NCBI GenBank assembly: GCA_900073065.1
Contig: FJOG01000012.1
Span: forward strand, 31,700-95,699
Reading direction: 5' to 3'
Source of the DNA: Phialocephala subalpina
Taxonomy: Eukaryota > Ascomycota > Leotiomycetes > Helotiales > Mollisiaceae
Length of the DNA: 64,000 bases
The translations under genes were made by a program, and so were the position numbers. Below, in pieces: positions 33,719 through 44,296 of this stretch (position 1 is the first letter of the stretch; every line of letters begins with the position of its first letter). A model generated the notes under the pieces. The model was given only the letters and a program-made list of their open reading frames with translations. It was not told the origin of the DNA and ran no database searches.

Positions 33719-33989
33719 GTTGAATCACTTCCATCTTTCAAGGAAGCATCGATCTTAACTACTGCCAACCTTATACTCGAACCTTTGGCAAGTCGACGTC
33801 TGCCTCAGCAATATCTTAATCCAGCAGCTCATGCTCTAGTAGTGCGAGTAGTAATTCGGCAGTAGCTCTCGAGCAGGATCTCATTTCACAAGCTCGACAT
33901 TTTCACGACAGACTCTGCTTCATAGTTGAGAAGAAACGTCTCCGAATGCCAGCCTCATTTCAAGAGTATGCGCCGTCTTCAATTTTTAG

Positions 33990-34991
33990 GGAAATGCTAA
34001 TAGAACCTATAGAATCCTCAATTCCCGTCCTTTTAAATTCATTGTCGGCGAAAATGTCAACGACAACCCAACGGAGTTCCTCGTTCACGAGGAAGCGATC
34101 GCCCAACTCTCTGCATCGCTCTATGCCTTAATGAAAGGGGAGATGGCAGAATCCCAAGCCGCATGTACAATATGGGCCGACGTGAGCAAGGAGACGTTCG
34201 AGAGGTTTGCCCAGTTCGCATATACTGGCGATTACTCGATACCGAAGATGGAAAAGCGGAACAGGGTTGCATTGCAGAAGGAGGCCGTGACGGACGACTC
34301 CTCATCTGACAGTTACCATAGGTTGGACGAGGCTAAGGGGGAAACAGTCGACGAGCCGGAGCCTGCAGTCCGTCATATTTTTACTAGCAAAAAGGACAAA
34401 AAGAAAAAGGCGAAGTCGGCAGACCTCCGCCCTTCCTGGATGGTCGAATCACTGGCACCAATGACGGATACGGATCTTGAGCAGGGTTCTGTTCCGGCCA
34501 CGAAACGAGACAAATACCCAGAACGTCACCCGCGTGTACACTCAAACGATTTTCAGTCCCTTACCTTCCCATTGCTCGCCCCACGCAATCACCACGATAA
34601 GTCGTGCGAGCCAGCCGAGCAGTTTGACCCAGACCAGAGCTATGCCGAAGCCTTTCTCAGTCACGCTTCACTCTATATCCTGGGGGATCTCCAACTCATC
34701 GATTCGTTAAAGGCTCTGGCGTTGTTCAAGCTCCATAAAACACTATGCGTATTTCAGCTTGACGATGGGAATGCTGAAGATATTATCTCTCTTGCGAGGT
34801 ATGCATATTCTGAGGAAGGTGGAGGCGGAGCGCTGGATGAAGGGATTGGGGGCCTGAGGAGTTTGGTCTGTCAGTATATGGCTACTAATGCGGTGGTCTT
34901 ATCTTTCAACGATGGGTTCATGGGCCTTTTGGGGGATGGTGGTCAGCTCGTTAAGGATTTTTTCAAGTACGAGGTGCAAAGGATAAGCTGA
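33990..34991 (+). CDS. BTB/POZ domain protein, first exon unresolved
   Basis: Plus-strand frame open from a likely intron acceptor (TTTTTAG at 33983-33989) to the TGA at 34991, about 333 residues. The BTB domain starts RPFKFIVGENVNDNPTEFLV, HEEAIAQLSASLYALMKGEM, then WADVSKETFERFAQFAYTGD. A charged, Lys-rich low-complexity linker (KKDKKKKAKSAD) follows, and then the C-terminal helical part typical of fungal BTB proteins (AEAFLSHASLYILGDLQLID, LKALALFKLHKTLCVF). No ATG lies between the acceptor and the domain, so the start must be in an upstream exon, or the first exon was lost; the frame beginning MPASFQEYAPS at 33946 is offset and may be its remnant. BTB proteins dimerise and often recruit Cullin-3; which role applies here is unknown. 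Confidence 0.65.
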   Translation, partial: GNANRTYRILNSRPFKFIVGENVNDNPTEFLVHEEAIAQLSASLYALMKGEMAESQAACTIWADVSKETFERFAQFAYTGDYSIPKMEKRNRVALQKEAVTDDSSSDSYHRLDEAKGETVDEPEPAVRHIFTSKKDKKKKAKSADLRPSWMVESLAPMTDTDLEQGSVPATKRDKYPERHPRVHSNDFQSLTFPLLAPRNHHDKSCEPAEQFDPDQSYAEAFLSHASLYILGDLQLIDSLKALALFKLHKTLCVFQLDDGNAEDIISLARYAYSEEGGGGALDEGIGGLRSLVCQYMATNAVVLSFNDGFMGLLGDGGQLVKDFFKYEVQRIS

Positions 34992-35077
34992 GATCTCCGT
35001 TTGGCTTTTCCCATTCTCCTCGCTGCTTGGGATGGGGTGCTTGTGATGTATATACATTTTAGCTTCTTTATAGTTGC

Positions 35078-35842
35078 TCACAACATCTCTAGCCTCAACT
35101 CCGTGCCGTGCCTCCAACCTAGGTCCGTGGCTGTTCGAGCATCTGTCGTCCGTATATTGCTCGAGGATTCTGGTATCTCGAAGATCCCGCTTACATTGCC
35201 CATGACCTTAAAAGGTTTCACCAGATCAACCACCTTCAGATCTGCTGGAATCAATACACTATTCCTTGATTCCTCAATCTTCGTCTTCCTATTAGAGACT
35301 CTAACTTTTACTCGACAGTGAATCACTAGTAGCAGGTGTGACCCTCGAATCTCATAGACTTCTCGACTCGGTAATTGAATAGACTTGACGCGCGAGGGCC
35401 ACAATCCTCCTCCCAGAATTGCCCATTGTGGATGGATAGGAGTAAGTGTTCCAGGATCGCTCGTAGCTGGTAAGGCGATCACCTTATAGACGTCCTGACT
35501 TGTCTGCCGCGGATCCCAGCTGTCCAAATCAATAAAGCCATCTTCTTTGCCTTCCAGGCCCCAGTAGTCCACGTTGGGGATCTCCGTCAAGGAGTTATCG
35601 TGATGGATCGTTGATAACAGGTGATTTATGAAGGCCTTCAAGAGCTTGAAATCAAGTCAGTGAGAGTTTTGTAAGGTTTCGAGGGGGCTTACAGCTTTGG
35701 TCAACACTTGTGTCGCGCTTGCTTGAAAGATGCTTGGAAGAGGCGGGATCAAGAATCCGAGCTGTATTGCATTCAGGACTTCGCGCTCTCGTAAGGTCAT
35801 AGGAGGGCAGCTTGAGGCAATCCTTGACCCCATCTTTGCCAT
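35078..35842 (-). CDS. Hypothetical two-exon protein
   Basis: Exon 1 is 35842-35693 and exon 2 is 35644-35078 on the minus strand. The 48-bp intron has a GTAAGC donor, CTGAC branch and TTTCAAG acceptor, and the join TKA|LLKAFINHLL keeps the frame. The product is 238 residues, starting MAKMGSRIASSCPPMTLRER. It has a helical N-terminal third, DYWGLEGKEDGFIDLDSWDP, then a beta-rich part (HPQWAILGGGLWPSRVKSIQ, VYEIRGSHLLLVIHCRVKVR). I do not recognise the family. It is convergent with the BTB gene (87 bp between the stops) and divergent from the dynamin gene, which starts 257 bp away; that gap contains CTCGACCACAGCTCCTCTCG-type direct repeats at 35997-36045. Confidence 0.6.
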
Positions 35843-36099
35843 TAAACAAGAAAGACTCGCTAATTCTCGGATCGTACAGAATCTCCGATTCGAGTAGCAG
35901 GAATCCCCTGTGCGCTCGTTGGTTAGCGCTACCCGCTTATCCCCTTGTCACCACAGGCGAACAAGCGCGCTTCTCTCGATCGCAACCACCTTTCTCGACC
36001 ACGACCGCCTCTCTTGACCACAGCTCCTCTCGACCACAGCTCCTCTCGAGCACCGCCTGCGTCAGCTGTTGTCACACTCTCACGAGTACAACCTTCAAG

Positions 36100-38546
36100 A
36101 TGCTGGCCGAAGACCAATCTCGTCTGCAAAAGATTGATGAGCTATACGATTTGCGGCTGGATCAATATATCTCTCTTCCACAGGTAAGTCTACTGGGTGC
36201 ATATTTTCGGAGAATTCTGATGAAGGAATATGATAGCTTGTCGTCGTGGGTGATCAATCGAGCGGTAAAAGTTCAGTACTCGAAGGCTTAACCGGACTTC
36301 CATTCCCTAGAGATTCCGGTCTCTGTACCCGGTTCCCAACTCAGATTGTTTTCAAACGGTCCAAAATCCAGACGACCGAAGCCAGTATCATGGCTGCTCA
36401 CGGGCAGGATGGATCGAAGATAGATGCGATATTGAAGTTCGGTAAAAAGCAATTGGAGGCTTTGGACCAGAAGACTTTCTCAGACATCCTAGCAGAGGTA
36501 AGCGCACACTCAAAGGCAGACTGCGCCAGGCTAACCCCTCTCGTGCGCTCGTATATAGGCATCGGAATGTATGGGCCTTCCACTGCCAGGGCAGAGTCGT
36601 GACTTTGATATGGAGTCCTTCTCTCACAACATCCTGAAGATTGAGCTCTCGGGACCAGAATATGAGCACTTCAGTGTTGTTGACCTCCCCGGTCTCTTTC
36701 GAAGTACTCCCTTTTGGCAATACTGGTGGTGATTTCGGACTTGCTGAAACCTATCAGAGCCCACGGCAGGCCAAACAACGAAGGTTGACATGGCTTTGGT
36801 CAGGTAGATGGTTGGAAAGCATCTAAGCAATCCACGAAGCATTATATTGTTAGTATGCGATGACCTTCAATTCGATAGGACGCCGCTTACAGATGTTAGA
36901 GCCGTGGTTCCCGCAAACGTCGACATCGCTACGCAAGAAATCATTCAGATGGCGGAGGATGCCGATCCCCATGGTCAACGGACGCTTGGAGTATTGACCA
37001 AGCCGGACTTGGTAGATAAAGGGGCCGAAGACAAGGTTGGAGGGTGCTCGTAAACCCATGAGACCGTTTGCTAACACGGCTGTAGGTTTTGGAGCTTGTT
37101 ACAAATACGAGGGGCAAAGGCCGGTTTGAGCTCGGATGTACCATCGTGTGCAATAGGAGCCAGAGCGACCTCAGCATCACATTCGACGAGCGCAATACGA
37201 AGGAGGTCACCTTCTTCACCCAAGACCCTTGGAGCTCCATTCCAAGGGAGAGAGCAGGCATCAAGGCCTTGAAACACCGGCTGAACAACTTACTGGTCGA
37301 CGTCACCCGACGGAGTTTCCAAGGGGTCGCCGTTGACATTCGAAGCAGGATAGGAAAGCTCGAGCAGCAGCTGGAGATCATAGGCCCAGCGAGACAGACA
37401 GCATATGAGCAGCGAAACCACCTCATTAACGTCGCTTCGAAATTCCGCGAGATTACGACGAAGGCCATTGATGCTTACTATAGCCGGGACCAATGCTTCG
37501 AAATGGATGACATCTTCAGACTGGCTACACTTGTTGTGGAGATGAACGAGGAGTTCTCTGAGACAGTCTACAAGGAAGGATTCACTCGAGCTTTCAGTGG
37601 GGCCCGGCCCGCAGCTGACGATCTCTCTCTGGGCACACCAAGTCCTGCTCGAAGTCCCGATCGCGATACGGTGCACTCTTCGGTACAACCCTCGACTCCC
37701 GAGACCGAATCGCCAGAGTATCCGGAGTTGCGAAGCATCATGGCTCAAGCAGAAGCGCTGCCAGAACCCGCTGAGGACGGCATCATGGAATGGATCACGG
37801 ACAAATACAAGCGGTCGAAAGGATTTGAGATTGGCACGACAAACCCATCTCTCATGCCATCACTGTTCGCTGAACAGTCACGGGCGTGGGGCTTCCACGC
37901 GCTGAACCACGTAACAAAAGTAATACGCAAAATCCATCACTTCAACTACAAGGTCCTTTAGTACTGCTGCAATGACGATGCGCTCTGCGAGCGGTTGTGG
38001 GATAAGCTGCTCCAGCCTCTTCTCCCGTCATATGAGAAGGCTTTGCAGCAAGCTTCTTTCTTGGTCGAGATTGAGCGCCATGGAAATCTGATGACGACGA
38101 ATCACTATTTCGCGGAGAACGTGCGCAAAGCACGAGAAGCACGCCTGAAGGTCCAATTTGAAGCCCTCAAGTCATGGCAGATAGAAGGCAGCTCATGGAA
38201 GATAGACGGGGACAGGGAGCCGCTCTTGCGCCTGAAGGATATATTAGGAGTGGTAATCAGCAACGATAATCACACGATTCAAGACTTGCATGATACGCTA
38301 AAGTCTTACTACAAGGTTGCTCGGAAGAGGTTCGTCGATGCTGTCTGTTTACAAGCAGTTGATCACTTTCTCGTCAGTGGTAAGACTAGTCTCCTCTGGA
38401 TCTTCTCCCCGCATTTCATCGGCAAGATGTCGGACGCCGAGCTCCATCAGATCGCGGGTGATGAGGATGAGACTATTAAGAGAAGGAACATGCTCGAAAC
38501 CGAACTCTGCAGTCTGAAGGCAGGGGAGAAAATCCTGGAAGTTTGA
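36100..38546 (+). pseudogene. Dynamin-like (Mx-type) GTPase, two in-frame TAG codons
   Basis: Six exons: 36100-36183, 36237-36497, 36559-36703, 36758-36848, 36900-37035 and 37086-38546, with five introns of 50-61 bp at GT..AG borders. Spliced length is 2,178 nt (725 residues), normal for fungal Mx-like dynamins. All G motifs are present: GDQSSGKSS (about 33-41), the switch Thr in CTRFPT, DLPG (about 157) and TKPD (about 227). The middle/stalk region and the GTPase effector region at the C-terminus (KSYYKVARKRFVDAVCLQAV) are also readable. Two TAG codons break it, at 36805-36807 (codon 180, ALVR*MVGKH) and 37959-37961 (codon 531, KVL*YCCNDD), in the same frame as the rest. Both can be CAG with one C-to-T change. 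No intron can remove either. Such proteins remodel membranes as GTP-driven polymers. Confidence 0.75.
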
Positions 38547-39104
38547 ATGTTTTGTGGGCTGGGGTACTACTTACATAGAAATGGAATCAAACCTTTCACG
38601 TTGTCCTCCGCCGAAGACTTTGACACTGAGTCCACCGTAACCGAAGCAGCTACTGAAGGGGAATCCGGCGTGCGGCCTCGAGATAGACGGCTTGAACCTC
38701 GTCGCGCCGCTGTGCAGCTTGTTTAAGAGCATGTTCGATTCTTTGATACGGCGCGAGTTCCCTACAATCACGAGGGTACTACCCTGCAAGATCTCTTGCA
38801 TCCAGTCCAAGTACTCCACCAGGGGACCAGTCGAAAGCCGGGTTTTGATTGGCGTCACGTGATGTCATTGACGGGCAACCATGGCCGCCGTCATCCGCCA
38901 CTAGTAACGCCCCACGTTGCTGTCCCCCAAGACTTCTCTCAGCAACTCAAAGCTAGCGCTCCCAAAGCAGACAAGATGTCCTTCGACCTGGTAGACCTCA
39001 TTCTACCGAAGCCATGCAACAGATTCCAAGCTCAAAGTCTTCGAAGGGTTAGTCCAAGTCACACACTTGATCAGTGCTTACATCCACAGAACCCCTTATC
39101 AGCA

Positions 39105-40514
39105 ATGCCCGAGGTGTCGTTGCTTGTGCTCGCAAACGAGCTTCTCCTCTCGATCGCCGACTCCCTTGATTCCGAGCGCAGTATCAACGCCTTTGCTCGC
39201 ACGAATCGCGGTCTCTACCTCCTTCTCAACGATTTTCTATACAGACACAATGTTACAAAGGGTGAAAGTTCAGCCCTATGGTGGGCTGCCAGATGTGGGC
39301 AGAGCGGTGCTGCAGCCAAGTCAATTGCTCAAGCTGGCAATGTGAATGTCCAGTGGAACGGCTTCCTGAAGTTGAGACAGTTCGGATACCTTATGGACGG
39401 CGAGGCACGGGTTGTGGACCTGCTGAAACGAAATCGCTGCTCGTACTGCACGCCTATCTACCTCGCGATTCTGAGTGGCCACGAAAAGGTCGCGGACTTG
39501 CTGATAGAAAATGGAGCGGATATTGAGTCATGCCTCGGACCTTGGGCAAACCCTCTCCAGGCGGCTGCTCAATGTGGACAACTGCTGGCGGTCCGGCGGC
39601 TATCCGCGCGAGTGAGCGATATCGACAAGCCTGCAACGTATAAGGGCAGAAGGGCACTTCATATCGCCTGTCTCGAGGGCAACGATATGATTGTGCAACA
39701 TCTCATTGAAGCGGGTGCCGATGTAATGGCCCGAGATGCTGAGCTCGACACACCTCTGCACTTGGCTTTGAAAGATCGTGGGGCAAGTCAAGTTTCTAGT
39801 GGGTGTCTTAGAACTGTGCAGTGGTTACTCATCAGCGGTGCCGATATGCATGCTCGCAATCGGAAGGGACGAACACCGGTTAGCATGGCAATGCAGATCA
39901 AGGGCTCGGACATCGGATGCTTGTTTAAGAAGGGGTCGAGAATTGCGGTCTACGAAGCCGGCTTCCAAGGCCGCCAGCCGGGGTGCAAACCGACTTCGCT
40001 GCAGCGGCTATGGGCAGCCTACCTCGACAAGCAAACCGAAGCAGCCATTGAGGCCTCGAGGGTACAGAGAATAGCAACTGCGAGGGCAGAATCTGCCAAC
40101 CAAAGGCTGCAGATGCAACAAGAGCGAGAAGCTAGACGTCGCTCTGCTAAAGATCAGAAGCAAGCCGAAGAGAGATCAAGAGAAGAGAGGGAAGAGAGAG
40201 CCAAAGCGCTTCGAGAACAGGAAGAAGACCAGCAGCAGATTGAGTCTCCTCTCACACAGAAACAAGATGCGCTTCGGAGAATCTGGCTTGACTTGAGAGC
40301 GAAAGCCGAATGCGCAAACCAAGCGACGGACTCGGTCGCAAAAGGCAGGGTAGTAAGTTGCAAGCACGTAGCGCTAACCTGGCAGAGGAGGAAAGGTAAA
40401 GTGGATTGTGCGTCCTGTCACAGAGTATTTGTGAAATGCTTTTTCTTTCAGTGTCCGGACTGCGGAATGAGTATCTGCCAATCCTGTACGAGGAGGAGTA
40501 AGGTTCCAGAGTAA
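39105..40514 (+). CDS. F-box, ankyrin-repeat and C-terminal zinc-finger protein
   Basis: 469 residues from the ATG at 39105. Residues 1-45 look like an F-box (VLANELLLSIADSLDSERSI, NAFARTNRGLYLLLNDF). Ankyrin repeats run from about 65 to 275, for example TPIYLAILSGHEKVADLLIE with NGADI, RRALHIACLEGNDMIVQHLI, and TPLHLALKDRG. A coiled coil rich in Arg/Glu/Gln spans about 305-390. The end has paired cysteines (CASCHRVFVKC, CPDCGMSICQSC) that could form a zinc-binding finger. The frame is open upstream to 38796; a possible short first exon (MSFDLVDLILPK at 38976) ends at GTTAGT with an acceptor CCACAG just before the chosen region, so the true start may be 38976. This type acts as a substrate adaptor or scaffold. 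Confidence 0.75.
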   Translation: MPEVSLLVLANELLLSIADSLDSERSINAFARTNRGLYLLLNDFLYRHNVTKGESSALWWAARCGQSGAAAKSIAQAGNVNVQWNGFLKLRQFGYLMDGEARVVDLLKRNRCSYCTPIYLAILSGHEKVADLLIENGADIESCLGPWANPLQAAAQCGQLLAVRRLSARVSDIDKPATYKGRRALHIACLEGNDMIVQHLIEAGADVMARDAELDTPLHLALKDRGASQVSSGCLRTVQWLLISGADMHARNRKGRTPVSMAMQIKGSDIGCLFKKGSRIAVYEAGFQGRQPGCKPTSLQRLWAAYLDKQTEAAIEASRVQRIATARAESANQRLQMQQEREARRRSAKDQKQAEERSREEREERAKALREQEEDQQQIESPLTQKQDALRRIWLDLRAKAECANQATDSVAKGRVVSCKHVALTWQRRKGKVDCASCHRVFVKCFFFQCPDCGMSICQSCTRRSKVPE

Positions 40515-40961
40515 TTTCTGTGCATGACAAGCTCTCCTCACTAATGACTTTCCTATATCAATGGCTAAAGGGGCTGGGTGCTAGTTACCGCCGGCTGAAT
40601 TTTCTTTGGGTTTCCTTACGCCACGCCCTGGGTAGAAGTGAGGCAGATCTTGCAGCGTGGTTTAACCTCCACATCTTCATTGCATTTACATTAAATATAT
40701 CTTTAGATGTCACATTACCAAGTTGTACTCATTGGCGTCGGATCATGTCTGCGAAAGAGGGGCAATGGATGTGAGAGTAGGTGCGTGATTCTACCCCGCG
40801 CTGTGGCACGTTTCTCGCAACCCTGCGTGGCGGGGCAGGTTACCGCTTAGACGAGGGCGATAAGGCTTTTAAGTTCTGTCCCCCACTGTGGCTGATTGCG
40901 GAGCGACCCGCAAGTTCGTCCTGGTGGCTGAAATCATGACCCCAAGCTTGGCAGGCTCTAA
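40515..40961. other. Intergenic DNA, no gene seen
   Basis: Expected location for the missing N-terminal exons of the PAQR gene, but no matching coding sequence is visible. Confidence 0.45.
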
Positions 40962-41618
40962 ATCCGGGCGAGAGTTTGGCAGAGCAAGGTCTATGCCCAG
41001 CAACCCAATACCGAACTAGGCGATATTGTCGTCTTCTTAATCTTCTTCCTGAGCGTCGCCATCTGCTTTCTTCTCTCGGCTACCTTCCATATTATATCAA
41101 ACCATAGCGAAACTGTGTCAATCCTAAGCAACAACCTCGATTACTTGGGCATTGCAATTTTGATATGGGGATCGACTATCCCTTCCGTCTATTACGGATT
41201 CTATTACGGTACAAAGCTCCAAAAGCTATACTGGTTATTGATTACAGTCCTGGCAACTTCTTGCATCGCCGCTACTCTCTTCCACAGACTCCACAGACCA
41301 GCCCTTAGGCCGCTTAGGGCCGCTATGTACTCTGGGCTTGGACTTTCTGCAGCTTGGTTTATCATCCATGGCCTCGTACTTTATGGTTGGGATATGCAAA
41401 ATACTAGAATGGGTCTGAAGTGGATGGGACTGACAGCGAGCCTCAATTTAGTTGGTGCTATAGTTTATGCTACTAGAATACCGGAAAGGTGGTACCCCCG
41501 GAGACACGACTTTTTTGGCAGTAGCCACCAGATACTCCATATCATGGTTATAGTGGCTGGGTTAACACATTGGGCTGGTTTGCTCAGCGCCTTTCATTAT
41601 CTGCATGGAAATTTTTAA
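40962..41618 (+). pseudogene. PAQR (AdipoR/haemolysin III) receptor, 5'-truncated
   Basis: A plus-strand frame open from just after a TAA at 40959 to the stop at 41618, about 218 residues, with an internal ATG at 41223 or later starts possible. It covers membrane helices 2-7 of the PAQR fold: VVFLIFFLSVAICFLLSATF with the first zinc-ligand His, NNLDYLGIAILIWGSTIPSV, GLGLSAAWFIIHGLVLYGW, and the C-terminal GSSHQILHIMV with the HxxxH zinc pair. The family normally has about 80 more N-terminal residues (cytoplasmic domain and helix 1), which I cannot find upstream. In yeast the relatives (Izh) affect sterol and zinc homeostasis. It is probably a truncated copy, though unrecognised upstream exons cannot be excluded. 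Confidence 0.65.
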
Positions 41619-41924
41619 CCTCTATGCTAGACGGCAGTGATGTTGGTATCAAAGCAAAGGAGAAAATCGCAGAATACTTCCTGGATTATGCTGCATCTAT
41701 TGAAGATTATGCAGAGGGGGTGGGTTGGAATCAGCGATGGGTCTTTAGCCGATGTAATGTCACTTACATATTCTATGTCTTTGGTTATTGACATTTGGGA
41801 TTTGTGAAATAGAGGTCAAGGGAAGAAAGGGAGTCAGTTCTATAGAGACTGTTACTGTAATACAGTAATCTGCGAAATTAAAGTAGGTTCGGCACCACGA
41901 AAGTTCCTTCGAATGGTATCGTGA

Positions 41925-42238
41925 TAACCCCAATTCTTGTGCCAGCGTCGATTCTGGTGCGAGCCTTTATTCTTGTGCCAACCCCGTCTGGCGCGAGCCT
42001 CTATTCTGGTGCGAGACACGATTCTAGTGCGAGCCTCGATTCTGGTGCCAGCGTCGATTCTGGTGCGAGCCACGATTCTGGTGCGAGCCTCGATTCTTGT
42101 GCTAGCCCCGATTCTTGTGCGAGCTTCGATTCTTGTGCTAACCCCGATTCTAGTGCGAGCCTCGACTCTTGTGCTAGCGTCGATTCTTGTGCCAGCGTCG
42201 ATTCTAGTGCGAGCCTCGATTCTTGTCCCAATGCCTTC
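41925..42238. repeat. 18-bp minisatellite array, about 17 units
   Basis: Consensus unit GCGAGCCTCGATTCTGGT, with T/C variants. Because the unit is a multiple of three, several frames stay open through it and translate to hexapeptide repeats (such as DSGASL), explaining long but meaningless frames on both strands at 41852-42340. There is no evidence that it is translated. Confidence 0.85.
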
Positions 42239-42275
42239 GAAATTTGCCTTCGAAATGAGCTGAGAAGCTCAGAGA

Positions 42276-42836
42276 GAAGGTTCTTCGACAAGAAGAGAGG
42301 GCGCGGGCTTTCGGCCTTTCCTTTCTCCGTCCTTTACTAAAAATAGTTGGTCCATGCTCTGATCCGGCCTTGGCGTTTTTCCGAGGTTTCGTGGGTTTCG
42401 TGCAGGTCGCTGTAAATATATTCCGTACTTGGCCTCAGAGTTAATCCGTTTCTTTTATGTGTTGTCGCCTACGCCTTCCGTATCGTCAAGGTTGTTGAGA
42501 CAGGTTCGGGTTTCGGCTTGGAGTGTATGTTATTTGCTTTTCGTAGCCTGAGACCCCGTGGTGTTTCCGATGGGTTCGGTTTGCGCACCGCTTTTATTAT
42601 ATTATTCCATTTAGTTCTATTTCTTATGAGTTTCCTAATGCGAGTTGTGATAATGTCTCCTCCATCTACTCCTCCTAGCTCTCAGCTACCTGAGCCACTG
42701 TCTGAAGCGGTCTTGGTGTCAATGGACGGGCTGTTCAAACGCTTGGGCTTGATATAGGAGAGCAGTCATTGGCTGGCCGACTTTACATCCAAGGCGAACA
42801 TCAAAAGACGGCTCTTACAATAGATCAGAATAGTAT
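42276..42836 (+). repeat. 5' part of an unclassified repeat (copy A)
   Basis: The words GAAGGTTCTTCGACAAGAAG, AGAGGGCGCGGGCTTTCGGC and CTTTCCTTTCTCCG recur at 45655-45715 with changes. A short frame at 42652-42756 (MSPPSTPPSSQLPEPLSEAV...) ends before the coiled-coil ORF and may be its first exon. Confidence 0.45.
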
Positions 42837-44296
42837 ATGGATCGTGGTTTTATTCCTAGTCTCCCTAGCACCGCTCAGGCGGGTAGCGCGCACGAGGCAC
42901 AAGGACGAGAGCTAACAAAGCTTAGGGAGGGAGAACGGAAGCAGGCTCTACGCGATCGGCGAGATGAGCCGCGAGGTAGAGATAGACAGGCTCATGATGA
43001 GAAATATATTTTACGAGAGGAACAGAAGATAGCGGCGCAGAGGGCGCGACAACAGAAACTTGACCAACAGGCTGAGCAACGCCGGCTAGACCGACAGGCC
43101 CGGGATGAGGCGAGGATGGCTCAGGACGCGGAGAACTACAGGCTACGGGAGGAGCAGAGGATGGCGGCGCAGAGGGCACGAGAACGGAAGCAACTACTGC
43201 GTGACCAGCAAGACGAGCAGCGCCGGCTGGACAGCCAGGCTCGGGATGAGGCCGGTATGCGGGCTATTTTACGTTATGAGGCAAGGAAGGCTCAAGAGCA
43301 AGAACAGAGGCGAATCTTTGCCATCCAAGAAGCGGCTAGGAAGGCGCAAGAAGCAGAGGAGCGTAGGCTAGCAAAGCTTAGGGAGAGGGAACGGAAGCAA
43401 GCTCTGCACGATCAGCAAGATGAACAGCGGCGTAGGGATAGGCAAGCACGGGATGAATCTGCTATGCAGGCGGCTTTGCGTCATAAGTCACTTGCCGAGG
43501 CGAAGGACGCATGGAAGGCTCAGGACGCGGAGAACTACAGGCTACGGGAGGAGCAGAAGATGGCGGCGCAGAAGACGCGGGAAGAGAAGCAGCTGTTACG
43601 GAACCAGCAAGAGGAGCAACGCCGGTTAGACCGGCAGGCCCGTGATGAGGCTGCCATGCAGGCTCTTTCGCGATATGAGGCAAGGAGGGTTGAAGAGCAA
43701 GAAGAGCATAGGCTCGCGAAACTTAGAGAGAGGGAACGGGAGCGAGCGTTGCGTGGCCAAGAAGATAGTGGAGGTCCAGTAGAGAGACAAGACCAGGTTC
43801 CTGAGGCTCGGTCTCGCATTGATAGAGGTAGCCAGAGACTTACGCCAACTGAAGTTGCCAAGAGACGAGCTATGTGGAGTGAGCGGGAACTTGTTCGTCG
43901 TAGGGATCGGGGAGGAGAGACGAGGCTGGTAGGCAGGCTATTCAGCGTCATAAAGCTGCCCTCCCGGCTCAAAAGGCCCAGCAGAAATCACTCACAGAAG
44001 GACGTATCGTTGCCTTCGATGGTGTCCTACCATCTTTCCTAGATGAGGAGTACCAGTATATGAAACAGGCTTCGACTGATTTCCCAGAAGAAATCACCTC
44101 CTATATCTTAGTGGCCTTGTTTGGAGGAACAGGACAGGACGAAACAAGTATGTCATCCACAAGTAGAAAGTTCTTTTTGAGAACCTCAATTCCACGGACG
44201 GCTGGGACGTTTTGCAGGATGTCCTACGCAATACTATTAAACGTCTATGCTAAGGTGTTACAGAAAGTCCACGTAACATTCGTAGCCTCAAGGTAA
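42837..44296 (+). pseudogene. Coiled-coil protein of an unclassified repeat, one frameshift
   Basis: An ATG at 42837 opens 401 codons of highly charged, internally repeated sequence. Units like RLDRQARDEARMAQDAENYR and LREEQRMAAQRARERKQLL recur three to four times, predicting one long coiled coil. Near 43905-43930 the family-like reading moves to another frame, which continues RDEAGRQAIQRHKAALPAQK, then GRIVAFDGVLPSFLDEEYQY and FPEEITSYILVALFGG until 44296, overlapping the SET gene end. The DNA repeats inside the coil look like recent internal duplication. No enzyme domain is recognised. Its position between repeat words shared with 45655 and the 3' block at 45520-45630 suggests it belongs to a mobile element, perhaps as a structural protein. 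Confidence 0.45.

Noticed and set aside
38571..38858. Minus-strand ORF between the dynamin and F-box/ankyrin genes
   Set aside because: No domain, and it overlaps the presumed promoter of the downstream gene.
41852..42340. Long frames on both strands translating to hexapeptide repeats
   Set aside because: They are produced by the 18-bp minisatellite; no start context, domain or intron supports a gene.
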